Shown: positions 36,152 to 44,940 of the stretch, piece after piece | Layout: each line of letters begins with the position of its first letter | Numbering within the stretch: position 1 is the first letter of the stretch | DNA from: Acinetobacter bereziniae LMG 1003 = CIP 70.12 | Lineage (GTDB): Bacteria > Pseudomonadota > Gammaproteobacteria > Pseudomonadales > Moraxellaceae | Length of the DNA stretch: 64,000 nucleotides | Reading direction: 5' to 3' | Assembly (NCBI RefSeq): GCF_000368925.1 | Contig: NZ_KB849756.1 | Span: 1,255,515 to 1,319,514 of the forward strand | Made by a program: the position numbers and the translations under genes | Notes under the pieces: generated by a model | The model's input: the letters and a program-made list of their open reading frames with translations, nothing else | Databases searched by the model: none | Told to the model about the DNA's origin: nothing

Positions 36152-36359
36152 ATGATGCCATTTTTGAAAACTTGCATCATATCAATAAGGCACTTTTACA
36201 ACCTTGTATTTTGAGAAAAATTTCGATTTGTGTCAGTCTTATCAATGAATGATAGATATTGAATTGAACACGACCACCAAGACTAAGGTGTCATACTGTT
36301 CACAGATAAAAGATACTGTCAAAATCATCAAGTAAATTATTTATCTAGCTATCAATTTT

Positions 36360-36399
36360 CCCATTCTGAATATAAGTAGATTACATATTTCAGAATGGG
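36360..36399. terminator. Hairpin downstream of the short BCCT gene
   Basis: CCCATTCTGAA (36360-36370) pairs perfectly with TTCAGAATGGG (36389-36399) over an 18-base loop. It lies 20 bases beyond the minus-strand stop at 36419, between convergent genes; no T-run follows on either strand. Confidence 0.55.
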
Positions 36400-36418
36400 T
36401 GTATCTGGATTTGCACAA

Positions 36419-38017
36419 TCAAGATGGGTCTTGACTGGAATTCTCTTGCTGGGGTGCTTGCTGTGAAATTGGTGGTTGAGGTTTAAAATGATCCTGTAAC
36501 AACGCCTTTCTCATACCAAACATATACAACAAAATAATCACAGAGAATGGCAATCCACAAAGTACTACGGCGCTTTGCATGGAATGGAAGCTCCCTGCCA
36601 ACAACAGACCAACACTGACCAATGTAATCACCACTGACCAGAAAATTCGTAACCAGATCGGTGAGTCACTTTCACTACTTCCACCTTTTGTTGATAAATT
36701 CGCAATCATCAATGTCCCTGAACCTACTGGAGTTAAAAATAGGACAAAACAGATCACCACGACAATACCAGCCACATAAGGATTGAAAGGTAAATATTCT
36801 AATAATTTAAACAAAGACAAAGCAGGATCAGTTAACACCATATCCCCTAGAATTTTTTGCTTTTGATTCAAAATCAAATCAATTGCAGTATTTCCAAAGA
36901 TAGAAAGCCAAGCCAGTGTAAAACCAAGAGGAATCAGACATACACCCAATACCACTTCGCGAATTGTACGACCTTTTGAAATTCGGGCAATAAACATTCC
37001 TACAAATGGCGCCCAAGCAATCCACCATGCCCAGTAAAACACTGTCCACGAACCTAACCACGCACTGGCTTTTTGATTGTATAAATACACATCAAAACTT
37101 TTAACGACAAAATGATTAAGATAATCACCAATATTTTGTACCAGACCATTCAATAAATGATTGGTGGGTCCTGTTAAAAATACAAAAAGCAATAAAGCAT
37201 AGAGTAAACGTAAATTAATCCTTGAAAGCCAAGCTAAACCTTTTTCAATACCGACTACCGTGGTAATCGTCGCAACAGCCATCATCACCAAGACCACACT
37301 AATCAAGGTAATATTATTATTGGGAATTTCTGGGAGTAAATAACTAATTCCTGAGACCAGAACCAATGCACCAATCCCTAAATTGGTGACCAAAGAAATG
37401 ACAGTAGCTAAAATACCAAAGCCGTCAACACAGTCACCAATCAAACCATAGATCTTTTGACCAAAAATTGGATACAGTGCTGAGCGTAGTGCTAAAGGTA
37501 AGTCTAGGCGGAAGGCAAAATAGCCCAGAGTCACACCCAATAAGGCATAGAGCACCCAACCATGAATGCCCCAATGTAAAAAGCTATACATCATGGCATC
37601 ACGTGCTGCTTGAATGGTTCCACCCTCACCTTCTGGCGGTCGTAGGAAATGATCAACCGGTTCAGCAACACCATAGTAGAGTAAGGCGATCCCAATACCT
37701 GCAGAGAACAACATGGAAACCCAAGCCAGATAGCCAAACTCAGGCTTATCGTCATCTTTACCTAAAGGAATTTGACCAAACCTTGAAAAAGCTAACCAAG
37801 CAACGAAACCGATGCAGCCGACGATCACCAACATATAGTACCAACCAAATAGCTGGTTGGCTTGCTCTTGTACATAGGTCAGCCAAAATTGGCTTTTTTC
37901 AGGAAATAACACAAATAATAACCCAAAAATACCGATACTGACTGCTGAACTTCCAAATACAAATAAATTTAATCGAACATGTTCGGATTCGGATCCTTCA
38001 TGACTTTTTGACACCAT
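36419..38017 (-). CDS. BCCT-family choline carrier of the bet cluster (short form)
   Basis: The 532-residue protein has 12 membrane helices and the BCCT signature (FYWAWWIAWAPFVGMFIARISKGRTIRE near 318-345), GIGIALLYYGVAEPVDHF near 109-126, and only a short C-terminal tail (about 20 residues after the last helix). Lack of the long tail suggests a carrier that is not osmotically gated, in contrast to the 686-residue protein at 21649. AGGAG lies eight bases before the ATG. It is divergent from betI and shares the 40-base BetI palindrome, so choline should induce it. Acinetobacter baylyi is known to have one osmo-dependent and one osmo-independent choline carrier. Confidence 0.9.
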   Translation of the reverse strand: MVSKSHEGSESEHVRLNLFVFGSSAVSIGIFGLLFVLFPEKSQFWLTYVQEQANQLFGWYYMLVIVGCIGFVAWLAFSRFGQIPLGKDDDKPEFGYLAWVSMLFSAGIGIALLYYGVAEPVDHFLRPPEGEGGTIQAARDAMMYSFLHWGIHGWVLYALLGVTLGYFAFRLDLPLALRSALYPIFGQKIYGLIGDCVDGFGILATVISLVTNLGIGALVLVSGISYLLPEIPNNNITLISVVLVMMAVATITTVVGIEKGLAWLSRINLRLLYALLLFVFLTGPTNHLLNGLVQNIGDYLNHFVVKSFDVYLYNQKASAWLGSWTVFYWAWWIAWAPFVGMFIARISKGRTIREVVLGVCLIPLGFTLAWLSIFGNTAIDLILNQKQKILGDMVLTDPALSLFKLLEYLPFNPYVAGIVVVICFVLFLTPVGSGTLMIANLSTKGGSSESDSPIWLRIFWSVVITLVSVGLLLAGSFHSMQSAVVLCGLPFSVIILLYMFGMRKALLQDHFKPQPPISQQAPQQENSSQDPS

Positions 38018-38163
38018 GCTCTTGCTCCTTGCAAACGGTGTATTTTCTTTAAAAATAAGATGATAGGCACTTTTTTCGACTTAGCACACCGACCTTCAAC
38101 GAACTTGATTTAGCCATTTAGATCTTATATTGCCCATCAAAGAATTATTGATTTTTGCAGATT

Positions 38164-38203
38164 ATACTTTTTATTGATTGAACGTTCAATCAATAAAAAG
38201 TAT
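38164..38203. promoter_or_regulatory. BetI operator: 40-bp perfect palindrome
   Basis: The sequence centred between 38183 and 38184 is a perfect palindrome for 20 bases on each side. Its core TTGATTGAACGTTCAATCAA matches the known BetI operator type of E. coli. It lies between the divergent BCCT gene and betIBA, about 70 bases upstream of betI and 147 upstream of the carrier start. Confidence 0.9.
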
Positions 38204-38274
38204 GATTAAAATGTTATGATGCTCTACATCGAGAAATGTTAGATAAAAACCCTATTTAGGGCGAATGGAAAAGC

Positions 38275-38898
38275 ATGACAAAGCGTAGAGTAAAACCAGA
38301 GCATGTGCGACGTGAAGAAATTATCAATGCCGCATTTCATGTGATTTATGAAGTGGGATTGTCCAATACAACCATTGCACAAATTGCAAAAAAAGCTGAA
38401 TTATCAACAGGTATTGTCAGTCACTATTTTGGTGATAAACAAGGATTAATCAATACCTGTATGCAAGAAATGCTCAACGTTTTGCGTCGAAAAACCGACC
38501 AGAATAAAGCTGAAGCAGATACGCATCCAGAAAGCCAGATTAAGGCAATTATTGATTCCAACTTTGATATCAGTCAGGTCAATAAACAAGCAATGCGTGT
38601 CTGGTTAGACTTTTGGTCTGCAAGTATGCATCTCCCTGAATTGGGACGCTTGCAACAAATTAACGACCAACGTCTATATTCAAACTTGAAGTTTCATTTC
38701 CTCAAGTTATTGAACAAAGAACAGGCAAGTATTGCTGCGCGTGGATTGGCAGCTTTGATTGACGGATTATGGTTACGTGGCAGTTTAGCCAGTCATGATG
38801 AATTTGACAGTGAACTGGCACGATCCATTGCTTATGATTATGTAAAAACGCAATTGCAATTTGCGCAAAAACCTTTGCAGGAGAGACAGAATGAGTGA
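38275..38898 (+). CDS. betI: TetR-family repressor of choline genes
   Basis: BetI represses the bet genes and is released by choline. The 207-residue protein has an N-terminal TetR helix-turn-helix (EEIINAAFHVIYEVGLSNTTIAQIAKKAELSTGIVSHYFGDKQGLI, about residues 13-57) and a C-terminal ligand domain with the BetI-typical RVWLDFWSASMHLPEL...QRLYSNL. The length fits (about 195-210). GGA precedes the start. Its end overlaps the betB start by eight bases. The operator palindrome is directly upstream. Confidence 0.95.
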   Translation: MTKRRVKPEHVRREEIINAAFHVIYEVGLSNTTIAQIAKKAELSTGIVSHYFGDKQGLINTCMQEMLNVLRRKTDQNKAEADTHPESQIKAIIDSNFDISQVNKQAMRVWLDFWSASMHLPELGRLQQINDQRLYSNLKFHFLKLLNKEQASIAARGLAALIDGLWLRGSLASHDEFDSELARSIAYDYVKTQLQFAQKPLQERQNE

Positions 38899-40363
38899 TT
38901 CACAAGTTCATCAATTGTATATCCATGGTCGCTATGTTGCCGCGACCAGTGGTAAAACATTTAATAGTATTAACCCTGCCAATGGTGAGGTGATTGCAAC
39001 ACTTCAGCAAGCATCACAACAAGATATTGAAACAGCTGTTCAAAGCGCACGACAAGGTCAGAAAATTTGGGCAGCCATGACGGCGATGGAACGTTCACGT
39101 ATTTTACGCCGTGCTGTAGATATTCTTCGTGAGCGTAATGACCAGTTAGCGCACTTAGAAACACTGGATACAGGTAAAGCATATAGCGAAACGTCAACTG
39201 TTGATATTGTCACAGGGGCTGATGTTTTAGAATATTACGCAGGACTTGCCACTGCGATTCAAGGTGAACAAGTTCCCCTTCGTGATTCCAGCTTTTTTTA
39301 TACCCGTCGTGAACCATTGGGTGTGGTTGCAGGCATTGGTGCTTGGAACTATCCAATTCAAATTGCACTTTGGAAATCTGCTCCTGCCCTTGCAGCCGGA
39401 AATGCTATGATTTTCAAACCAAGTGAAACTACCCCGCTTACAGCATTTAAACTTGCAGAAATCTATACGGAAGCAGGTCTGCCAGATGGCGTATTTAACG
39501 TTGTACAAGGTGCAGGTCGTGAAATTGGACAATGGCTGACTGAACACCCTGTGATTGAAAAAATTTCTTTTACAGGCGGTGTAGAAACAGGCAAGAAAGT
39601 CATGGCCAGTGCAGCAGGTTCAACCCTTAAAGAAGTCACAATGGAACTCGGTGGTAAATCACCATTGATCATTTGCGATGATGCCAATCTAGACCGTGCC
39701 GCCGACATTGCCATCATGGCGAATTTTTTTAGCTCAGGACAAGTATGTACCAATGGTACACGCGTCTTTGTGCCTAAATCTTTACTCGCTGACTTTGAAA
39801 AAGCGATTGTTGAACGTGTTAAGCGAATTCGCATTGGCGATCCAATGTCAGAAAACACCAACTTTGGTCCGCTCACCAGCTTTCCACATATGGAAAAGGT
39901 ATTGTCTTTCATTGAGTCAGGCAAACAACAAGGTGCAAAACTGCTTATCGGTGGTGGGCGTGCGACTGAAGGTGATTTAGCCAAAGGGGCTTATGTATTA
40001 CCGACTGTTTTTAGTCACTGTCAAGATGATATGCGCATTGTTGAAGAAGAAATTTTCGGACCTGTGATGAGCATTCTCAGTTATGACACTGAGGAAGAAG
40101 TCATTCGCCGTGCTAACGACACGACTTTTGGTCTTGCAGCGGGTATTGTGACTCAAGACATCACCCGAGCACACCGTATTATTCACCAAATCGAAGCAGG
40201 AATTTGCTGGATCAATACTTGGGGTGAATCTCCTGCAGAAATGCCAGTTGGCGGTTATAAGCAATCTGGTGTGGGTCGTGAAAATGGCTTGACTACACTC
40301 GCACATTACACACGCATTAAATCGATTCAAGTTGAATTAGGTGAGTACCAAAGCATTTTTTAA
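38891..40363 (+). CDS. betB: Betaine aldehyde dehydrogenase
   Basis: BetB oxidises betaine aldehyde to glycine betaine with NAD(P)+. The 490-residue protein has the ALDH fold with GAWNYPIQIALWKSAPALAAGNA, the catalytic glutamate motif (MELGGKSP) and the nucleophile in SSGQVCTNGTRV (Cys286, the number of E. coli BetB). I start at the ATG at 38891, preceded by GGAGA; the open frame extends 10 codons further into betI without a ribosome site. The length equals E. coli BetB. The start lies inside the end of betI, indicating coupled translation, and betA follows 90 bases downstream. Confidence 0.96.
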   Translation: MSDSQVHQLYIHGRYVAATSGKTFNSINPANGEVIATLQQASQQDIETAVQSARQGQKIWAAMTAMERSRILRRAVDILRERNDQLAHLETLDTGKAYSETSTVDIVTGADVLEYYAGLATAIQGEQVPLRDSSFFYTRREPLGVVAGIGAWNYPIQIALWKSAPALAAGNAMIFKPSETTPLTAFKLAEIYTEAGLPDGVFNVVQGAGREIGQWLTEHPVIEKISFTGGVETGKKVMASAAGSTLKEVTMELGGKSPLIICDDANLDRAADIAIMANFFSSGQVCTNGTRVFVPKSLLADFEKAIVERVKRIRIGDPMSENTNFGPLTSFPHMEKVLSFIESGKQQGAKLLIGGGRATEGDLAKGAYVLPTVFSHCQDDMRIVEEEIFGPVMSILSYDTEEEVIRRANDTTFGLAAGIVTQDITRAHRIIHQIEAGICWINTWGESPAEMPVGGYKQSGVGRENGLTTLAHYTRIKSIQVELGEYQSIF

Positions 40364-40453
40364 TGCACTCACCCCTTCCCTCTCAATCCATCCTATGTGC
40401 CATGTCATCACTTGATTGCATTGGCACCTTTAAGAAATACAAAAAGGATAATT

Positions 40454-42151
40454 ATGAATACTCAATCCTATGACTACATTATCATTGGCGCAGGATCTGC
40501 CGGAAATGTATTGGCTACTCGTTTGACTGAAGACAAAGATGTCACTGTTTTATTATTAGAAGCAGGCGGTCCTGACTATCGTTTAGATTTCCGTACCCAA
40601 ATGCCTGCTGCCTTGGCATATCCATTACAAGGTCGTCGTTACAATTGGGCGTATTTAACCGACCCAGAACCCCATATGAACAATCGCCGTATGGAATGCG
40701 GTCGTGGTAAAGGTCTAGGTGGCTCTTCGTTGATTAACGGAATGTGCTACATCCGTGGTAATGCTATGGACCTAGATCAGTGGTCAACCCACAAAGGTCT
40801 GGAAGACTGGACTTATGCGGATTGTTTGCCTTATTACAAAAAAGCCGAAACACGAGATATCGGTGGTAATGACTATCATGGTGACAACGGTCCAGTGTCT
40901 GTGGCTACGCCAAAAAATGGTAACAATGTACTGTTCCATGCCATGGTTGAAGCAGGCGTACAGGCAGGTTACCCACGTACTGATGATTTGAACGGCTATC
41001 AACAAGAAGGCTTTGGTCCAATGGACCGCACTGTAACACCAAAAGGTCGTCGTTCAAGTACAGCGCGTGGTTATTTGGATATGGCGAAAGGTCGACCAAA
41101 CTTAACCATTGTCACCCATGCAACCACCAATAAAATTCTTTTTAACCAGAAACAAGCGGTCGGTGTAGAGTATATTCTGGGTGCTGACCAAGCCAATTTA
41201 AAACAAGCGCAAGCAAAACGGGAAGTTTTACTGTGTGCAGGTGCGATTGCTTCACCACAAATTTTGCAACGCTCAGGCGTAGGTCAAAGTACTTTCCTCA
41301 AATCAATGGATATTGCTGTGGTTCATGATTTGCCAGGTGTGGGTGAAAATCTACAAGACCATTTGGAAATGTACTTACAGTATAAGTGTAAGCAGCCTGT
41401 TTCTCTGTATCCAGCACTAAAATGGTTTAATCAACCTGCGATTGGTGCTGAATGGCTCTTTAATGGCACAGGCATTGGCGCAAGTAACCAGTTTGAAGCA
41501 GGCGGCTTTATCCGTAGCTCAGATGAGTTTGATTGGCCCAATATCCAATATCACTTCTTGCCTGTGGCGATTAACTACAATGGTAGTAATGCTGTTAAAG
41601 AACATGGCTTTCAAGCGCATGTCGGTTCCATGCGCTCACCGTCTCGTGGTCGAATCAAGCTCAATTCAAAAGATCCGTTTCAACATCCAAGTATTTTGTT
41701 CAACTATATGTCCACTGAACAAGACTGGCGTGAATTTAGAGATGCAATTCGCATTACTCGTGAAATCATGCAACAGCCTGCTTTGGATGCCTATCGAGGT
41801 GATGAAATCAGTCCTGGTAAGAAAGTACAAACCGATGCTGAGCTAGATGATTTCGTACGGAACCATGCAGAAACGGCTTATCACCCTTCTTGCAGTTGCA
41901 AAATGGGTGAAGATGAAATGGCCGTGGTGGATGGTCAAGGTCGAGTGCATGGCTTAGAAGGTTTACGTGTCGTAGATGCCTCGATCATGCCATTGATCAT
42001 TACTGGAAACTTAAATGCAACCACCATTATGATCGCAGAAAAAATTGCAGATCAAATCCGTGGTCAAAAGTTACCACGATCTGAAGCGGGCTATTACAAG
42101 GCAGGAACAACGCCTGTACGCCAAGCACCTTTGCGTGCAATCCATTCATAG
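40454..42151 (+). CDS. betA: Choline dehydrogenase
   Basis: BetA is a membrane-associated FAD enzyme of the GMC family that oxidises choline to betaine aldehyde. The 565-residue protein opens with the dinucleotide motif IIGAGSAGN (10-18), has the GMC signature GRGKGLGGSSLINGMCYIRG (near 80-99) and the C-terminal catalytic region HPSCSCKMG...VVDASIMPLITGNLNA-like segment, here with VVDASIMPLIITGNLNATT. I start at the ATG at 40454 (AAAGGATAATT upstream). It is the third gene of betIBA. A 10-base hairpin follows before the porin gene. Confidence 0.96.
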   Translation: MNTQSYDYIIIGAGSAGNVLATRLTEDKDVTVLLLEAGGPDYRLDFRTQMPAALAYPLQGRRYNWAYLTDPEPHMNNRRMECGRGKGLGGSSLINGMCYIRGNAMDLDQWSTHKGLEDWTYADCLPYYKKAETRDIGGNDYHGDNGPVSVATPKNGNNVLFHAMVEAGVQAGYPRTDDLNGYQQEGFGPMDRTVTPKGRRSSTARGYLDMAKGRPNLTIVTHATTNKILFNQKQAVGVEYILGADQANLKQAQAKREVLLCAGAIASPQILQRSGVGQSTFLKSMDIAVVHDLPGVGENLQDHLEMYLQYKCKQPVSLYPALKWFNQPAIGAEWLFNGTGIGASNQFEAGGFIRSSDEFDWPNIQYHFLPVAINYNGSNAVKEHGFQAHVGSMRSPSRGRIKLNSKDPFQHPSILFNYMSTEQDWREFRDAIRITREIMQQPALDAYRGDEISPGKKVQTDAELDDFVRNHAETAYHPSCSCKMGEDEMAVVDGQGRVHGLEGLRVVDASIMPLIITGNLNATTIMIAEKIADQIRGQKLPRSEAGYYKAGTTPVRQAPLRAIHS

Positions 42152-42161
42152 AGGTCTATAT

Positions 42162-42193
42162 TGCGCCAGCTGAGTAAGCACTGAGCTGGCGCA
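42162..42193. repeat. GC-rich hairpin between betA and the porin gene
   Basis: TGCGCCAGCT (42162-42171) pairs perfectly with AGCTGGCGCA (42184-42193) over a 12-base loop, 10 bases after betA. There is no T-run; it may attenuate expression or stabilise the betIBA message. Confidence 0.7.
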
Positions 42194-42212
42194 TTACACA
42201 AGGACGAATAAG

Positions 42213-43007
42213 ATGAAAAAGCAACTATTATTTCTCATTCCTTGCAGCATATACGTTCAAGGCATCTATGCAGACGAATCGAGTACAGTCACGACATCAC
42301 CGTATAGCGCGAATCTAACCATAGCAAGCCAATATATTTCACGTGGTTTCCAACAAACTTGGGGGAAACCTGCTGTACAAGGTGGCTTAGATTACAATCA
42401 TAGCAATCGCTTTTTTGCAGGAACATGGGCATCTACAGTCAGTGATGATTTTATCCGAGATGCGACTGTCGAATGGGATGTATATAGCGGATATCGCCGT
42501 AGTTTCGGTGAGCTTACGCTAGGTACAAAAGTCGCGTATTACTATTACCCTGGTGCAAAAACTACAGCAGAAACGGCACATACCCGATTTAATTATGGTG
42601 AGATCATTCCTGAAATCAGTTATGGTCCATTCAGCTTGAAATATGCCATCACCTATACACAAGACTACTTTGGCAATAACTCTGACACCTTAGCCATTGG
42701 CAACAATCAACACTCTCGTGGCTCTGGATATCTAGACTTGAATTGGTATCAACCCATTACTCAAGGTTGGTCTGTAAATGCACACTATGGTCACCAACGT
42801 ATTCGAAATTTTTCTGAGGCTAACTTTCAGGATGCAAGTTTGACCATCAGTAAACAATTGCCTTATCAGATTTCAAGCAGTTTGAGTTATAGCAAAGCCT
42901 GGGATAAAGATGGTTTCTATCAGAACTATAGTAACGGTAACCCAAATGCTAAAGTTTCTAATCCGATTGACTCAACCTTGACTTTTGCACTCACCAAAAG
43001 TTTTTAG
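42213..43007 (+). CDS. TorF-family putative outer-membrane porin
   Basis: The 264-residue product has a signal peptide (about 20 residues, ending near YADES) and a beta-rich mature part matching the TorF/gcw_chp putative porin family: ASQYISRGFQQTWGKPAVQGGLDY near 38-61, then FAGTWASTVSD. It ends in the barrel-type C terminus LTFALTKSF with terminal phenylalanine. AAGGACGAATAAG gives a good ribosome site. Its position right after betA suggests it may help choline or betaine cross the outer membrane; that link is inferred from position only. Confidence 0.8.
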   Translation: MKKQLLFLIPCSIYVQGIYADESSTVTTSPYSANLTIASQYISRGFQQTWGKPAVQGGLDYNHSNRFFAGTWASTVSDDFIRDATVEWDVYSGYRRSFGELTLGTKVAYYYYPGAKTTAETAHTRFNYGEIIPEISYGPFSLKYAITYTQDYFGNNSDTLAIGNNQHSRGSGYLDLNWYQPITQGWSVNAHYGHQRIRNFSEANFQDASLTISKQLPYQISSSLSYSKAWDKDGFYQNYSNGNPNAKVSNPIDSTLTFALTKSF

Positions 43008-43094
43008 TTTTCAGGCTCAATTCTCAGAGCTTAGTATGGCTATCCTATAAAAGGGACTAAAAACCTAAATATTTTTGAATTCAGTTCCCTCTTT

Positions 43095-43121
43095 AGCATG
43101 ACTCATCCTCATGCTTTTTTT
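43095..43121 (+). terminator. Rho-independent terminator after the porin gene
   Basis: AGCATGA (43095-43101) pairs with TCATGCT (43109-43115) around CTCATCC and is followed by a run of seven T residues. Confidence 0.85.
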
Positions 43122-43520
43122 ATTGATCTATAAGACTTCCCCTCCAGCACATACATAAAATGGCTAGCTCCACACCAACCAAAACCAATAAAAATTATTT
43201 TAATTACAACAGCTTAATAAAAACATTCTCCATTTATACTCTATGTGCTTGGTCTTTGTAAACCGATGATCTCACTATAATTTTTAAAATTTTCGATGAT
43301 TTTATCGACAGTCTGACATATTTTGTGACGTGATATTCCCTATTTATTTTCAGGTTTTTTATCGTTTTTATGATTTAGCAATGTATTCCTGCGAACTTTT
43401 ACTTTAAAATGCACCTACTATCTTTTCGTAATTCGTCACCACCTTGCGCCAAAGCAACTGTTTTATGCGTGGTAGCACGAATAAACATGCCTTTGAAAAT
43501 TCGCGTGGCTAATAATCGTA
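43122..43520. other. Upstream region of scpA
   Basis: No gene is convincingly present. A 57-codon frame beginning MHLLSFRNSS near 43410 overlaps the start of scpA in another frame, but it has no ribosome site and no recognised relatives. The region must carry the promoter of the scpA-scpB-rluB operon. Confidence 0.4.
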
Positions 43521-44312
43521 ATGACTCAAGCAACTCATCATCCTATGGAATCCATTTCCAACATCCGTGTATTGGATGAATGGCAAGAAGAAATTCCAGA
43601 GGATTTATACATTCCTCCTGCTGCATTCGAAATTCTGCTTGAACATTTCGAAGGACCACTCGACTTTTTAATTTATCTGATTCAGAAAAACGGTTTTGAT
43701 CTTTTACAATTGGATATTGCTCCAATTGCAACGCAATATCTGTCTTATATGGACAATATGAAATCGCTTAACATTGAACTCACTGCGGACTACATGGTCA
43801 TGGCAGCACTGTTAGCTGATTTAAAATCGCGCTTGTTGTTGCCAAAACCGAAAACAATTAATATCGAAAAAGATCCAAAACAAGATCTTATTGATCGTTT
43901 AGAAACTTATTTACGAATCAAACAAGCAGCTGAACGTTTAGGACAAATGCCTGTTTTAGACCGAGATACTTTTGCCAGTCATGTGGCAATTGGTGAAATT
44001 CCAAAAGTATATGAGGGCTATGATGTCAACATGTTAAAAGATGCCTTGTACTGCATTTTTAACCGCCCTGAACCAATTACCCATAAAATTGAACAAGAGC
44101 CTGTCCTGCTTGAAGAACGTATTGCTTATATTGAATATATGACCCAATCTGGTGGAGTACTCAGTTTTCAAGAATTGCTTAAGCCAAACCAAGGTCGTAT
44201 GGGCATGGTGGTAACTTTCATGGCAATCTTAGAGCTGACGCGTCAGCAAAAAGTTCAAATTATTTCATCTGGTGTCGAAGCTCCTCTTTCCATTCAAGGT
44301 GCAAACGCATGA
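43521..44312 (+). CDS. scpA: Segregation and condensation protein A
   Basis: ScpA is the kleisin partner of SMC in chromosome condensation. The 263-residue protein has the N-terminal kleisin motif FEGPLDFLIYLIQKNGFDLLQLDIAPIATQYL split by the usual turn (about 39-71), TADYMVMAALLADLKSRLLLP (93-113) and a C-terminal winged-helix region. Its stop overlaps the scpB start by four bases. The start has no clear ribosome site; an ATG at 43545 is an alternative. Having scpAB next to rluB is a common arrangement. Confidence 0.93.
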   Translation: MTQATHHPMESISNIRVLDEWQEEIPEDLYIPPAAFEILLEHFEGPLDFLIYLIQKNGFDLLQLDIAPIATQYLSYMDNMKSLNIELTADYMVMAALLADLKSRLLLPKPKTINIEKDPKQDLIDRLETYLRIKQAAERLGQMPVLDRDTFASHVAIGEIPKVYEGYDVNMLKDALYCIFNRPEPITHKIEQEPVLLEERIAYIEYMTQSGGVLSFQELLKPNQGRMGMVVTFMAILELTRQQKVQIISSGVEAPLSIQGANA

Positions 44313-44899
44313 CCATAGATCAAAATAATGTATTTAATGTTGATGAATTACATCATGAAGTTTTGATGCAACTTGAAGCGATTATCTTTGCCAGTGACGC
44401 CCCTGTCTCTCTAGCACGTTTAAAAGAAGCATTTCAAAATCAGTACTCTAAACAGCAGTTGCAACAGTATTTACAACAACTGTCTGTTTTACAACATGGT
44501 CGTTCTATTGAGCTGATTGAAACCGCTCAAGGTTATCGTTTTCAAGTTCGTGCTAAATATCGCAATATGATTGCACAAGTTTGGCCTGATCGACCAACCA
44601 GATTATCGCCATCACTGTTAGAAACTGTTGCAGTGATTGCTTATCATCAGCCTGTAACCCGCGCTGATATTGAGCAAATACGAGGAGTGACAAATAATAG
44701 TCAAATACTCAGGACTTTATTTGATTGGAACTGGATTAAAGAATCTGGTTACCGTGAGCTCCCAGGAAGACCCGCGTTGTTGGTAACGACGCCACAATTT
44801 TTAAATGCCTTTGGTCTAGTGTCTTTGGATCAATTGCCTCCCCTACAGGACGCCAAGGAAGCTTTTATGGCTTTGGATGCGCAAGCGCCAAAGTCTTAA
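44309..44899 (+). CDS. scpB: Segregation and condensation protein B
   Basis: ScpB forms a dimer of tandem winged-helix domains that binds ScpA in the SMC complex. The 196-residue protein has the family pattern: first winged helix (about 15-95: LEAIIFASDAPVSLARLKEAF) and second (about 96-170) with LLETVAVIAYHQPVTRADIEQIRGV and GYRELPGRPALLVTTPQFL. It is coupled to scpA by an ATGA overlap and followed after 41 bases by rluB. Confidence 0.94.
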   Translation: MTIDQNNVFNVDELHHEVLMQLEAIIFASDAPVSLARLKEAFQNQYSKQQLQQYLQQLSVLQHGRSIELIETAQGYRFQVRAKYRNMIAQVWPDRPTRLSPSLLETVAVIAYHQPVTRADIEQIRGVTNNSQILRTLFDWNWIKESGYRELPGRPALLVTTPQFLNAFGLVSLDQLPPLQDAKEAFMALDAQAPKS

Positions 44900-44940
44900 A
44901 TAGGTGCACTGTTGATGATTATTTCTAAGGTTATGCTGTC

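Noticed and set aside
43410..43580. 57-codon frame overlapping the start of scpA
   Set aside because: No ribosome site or recognised relatives, and it runs through the scpA start in another frame.
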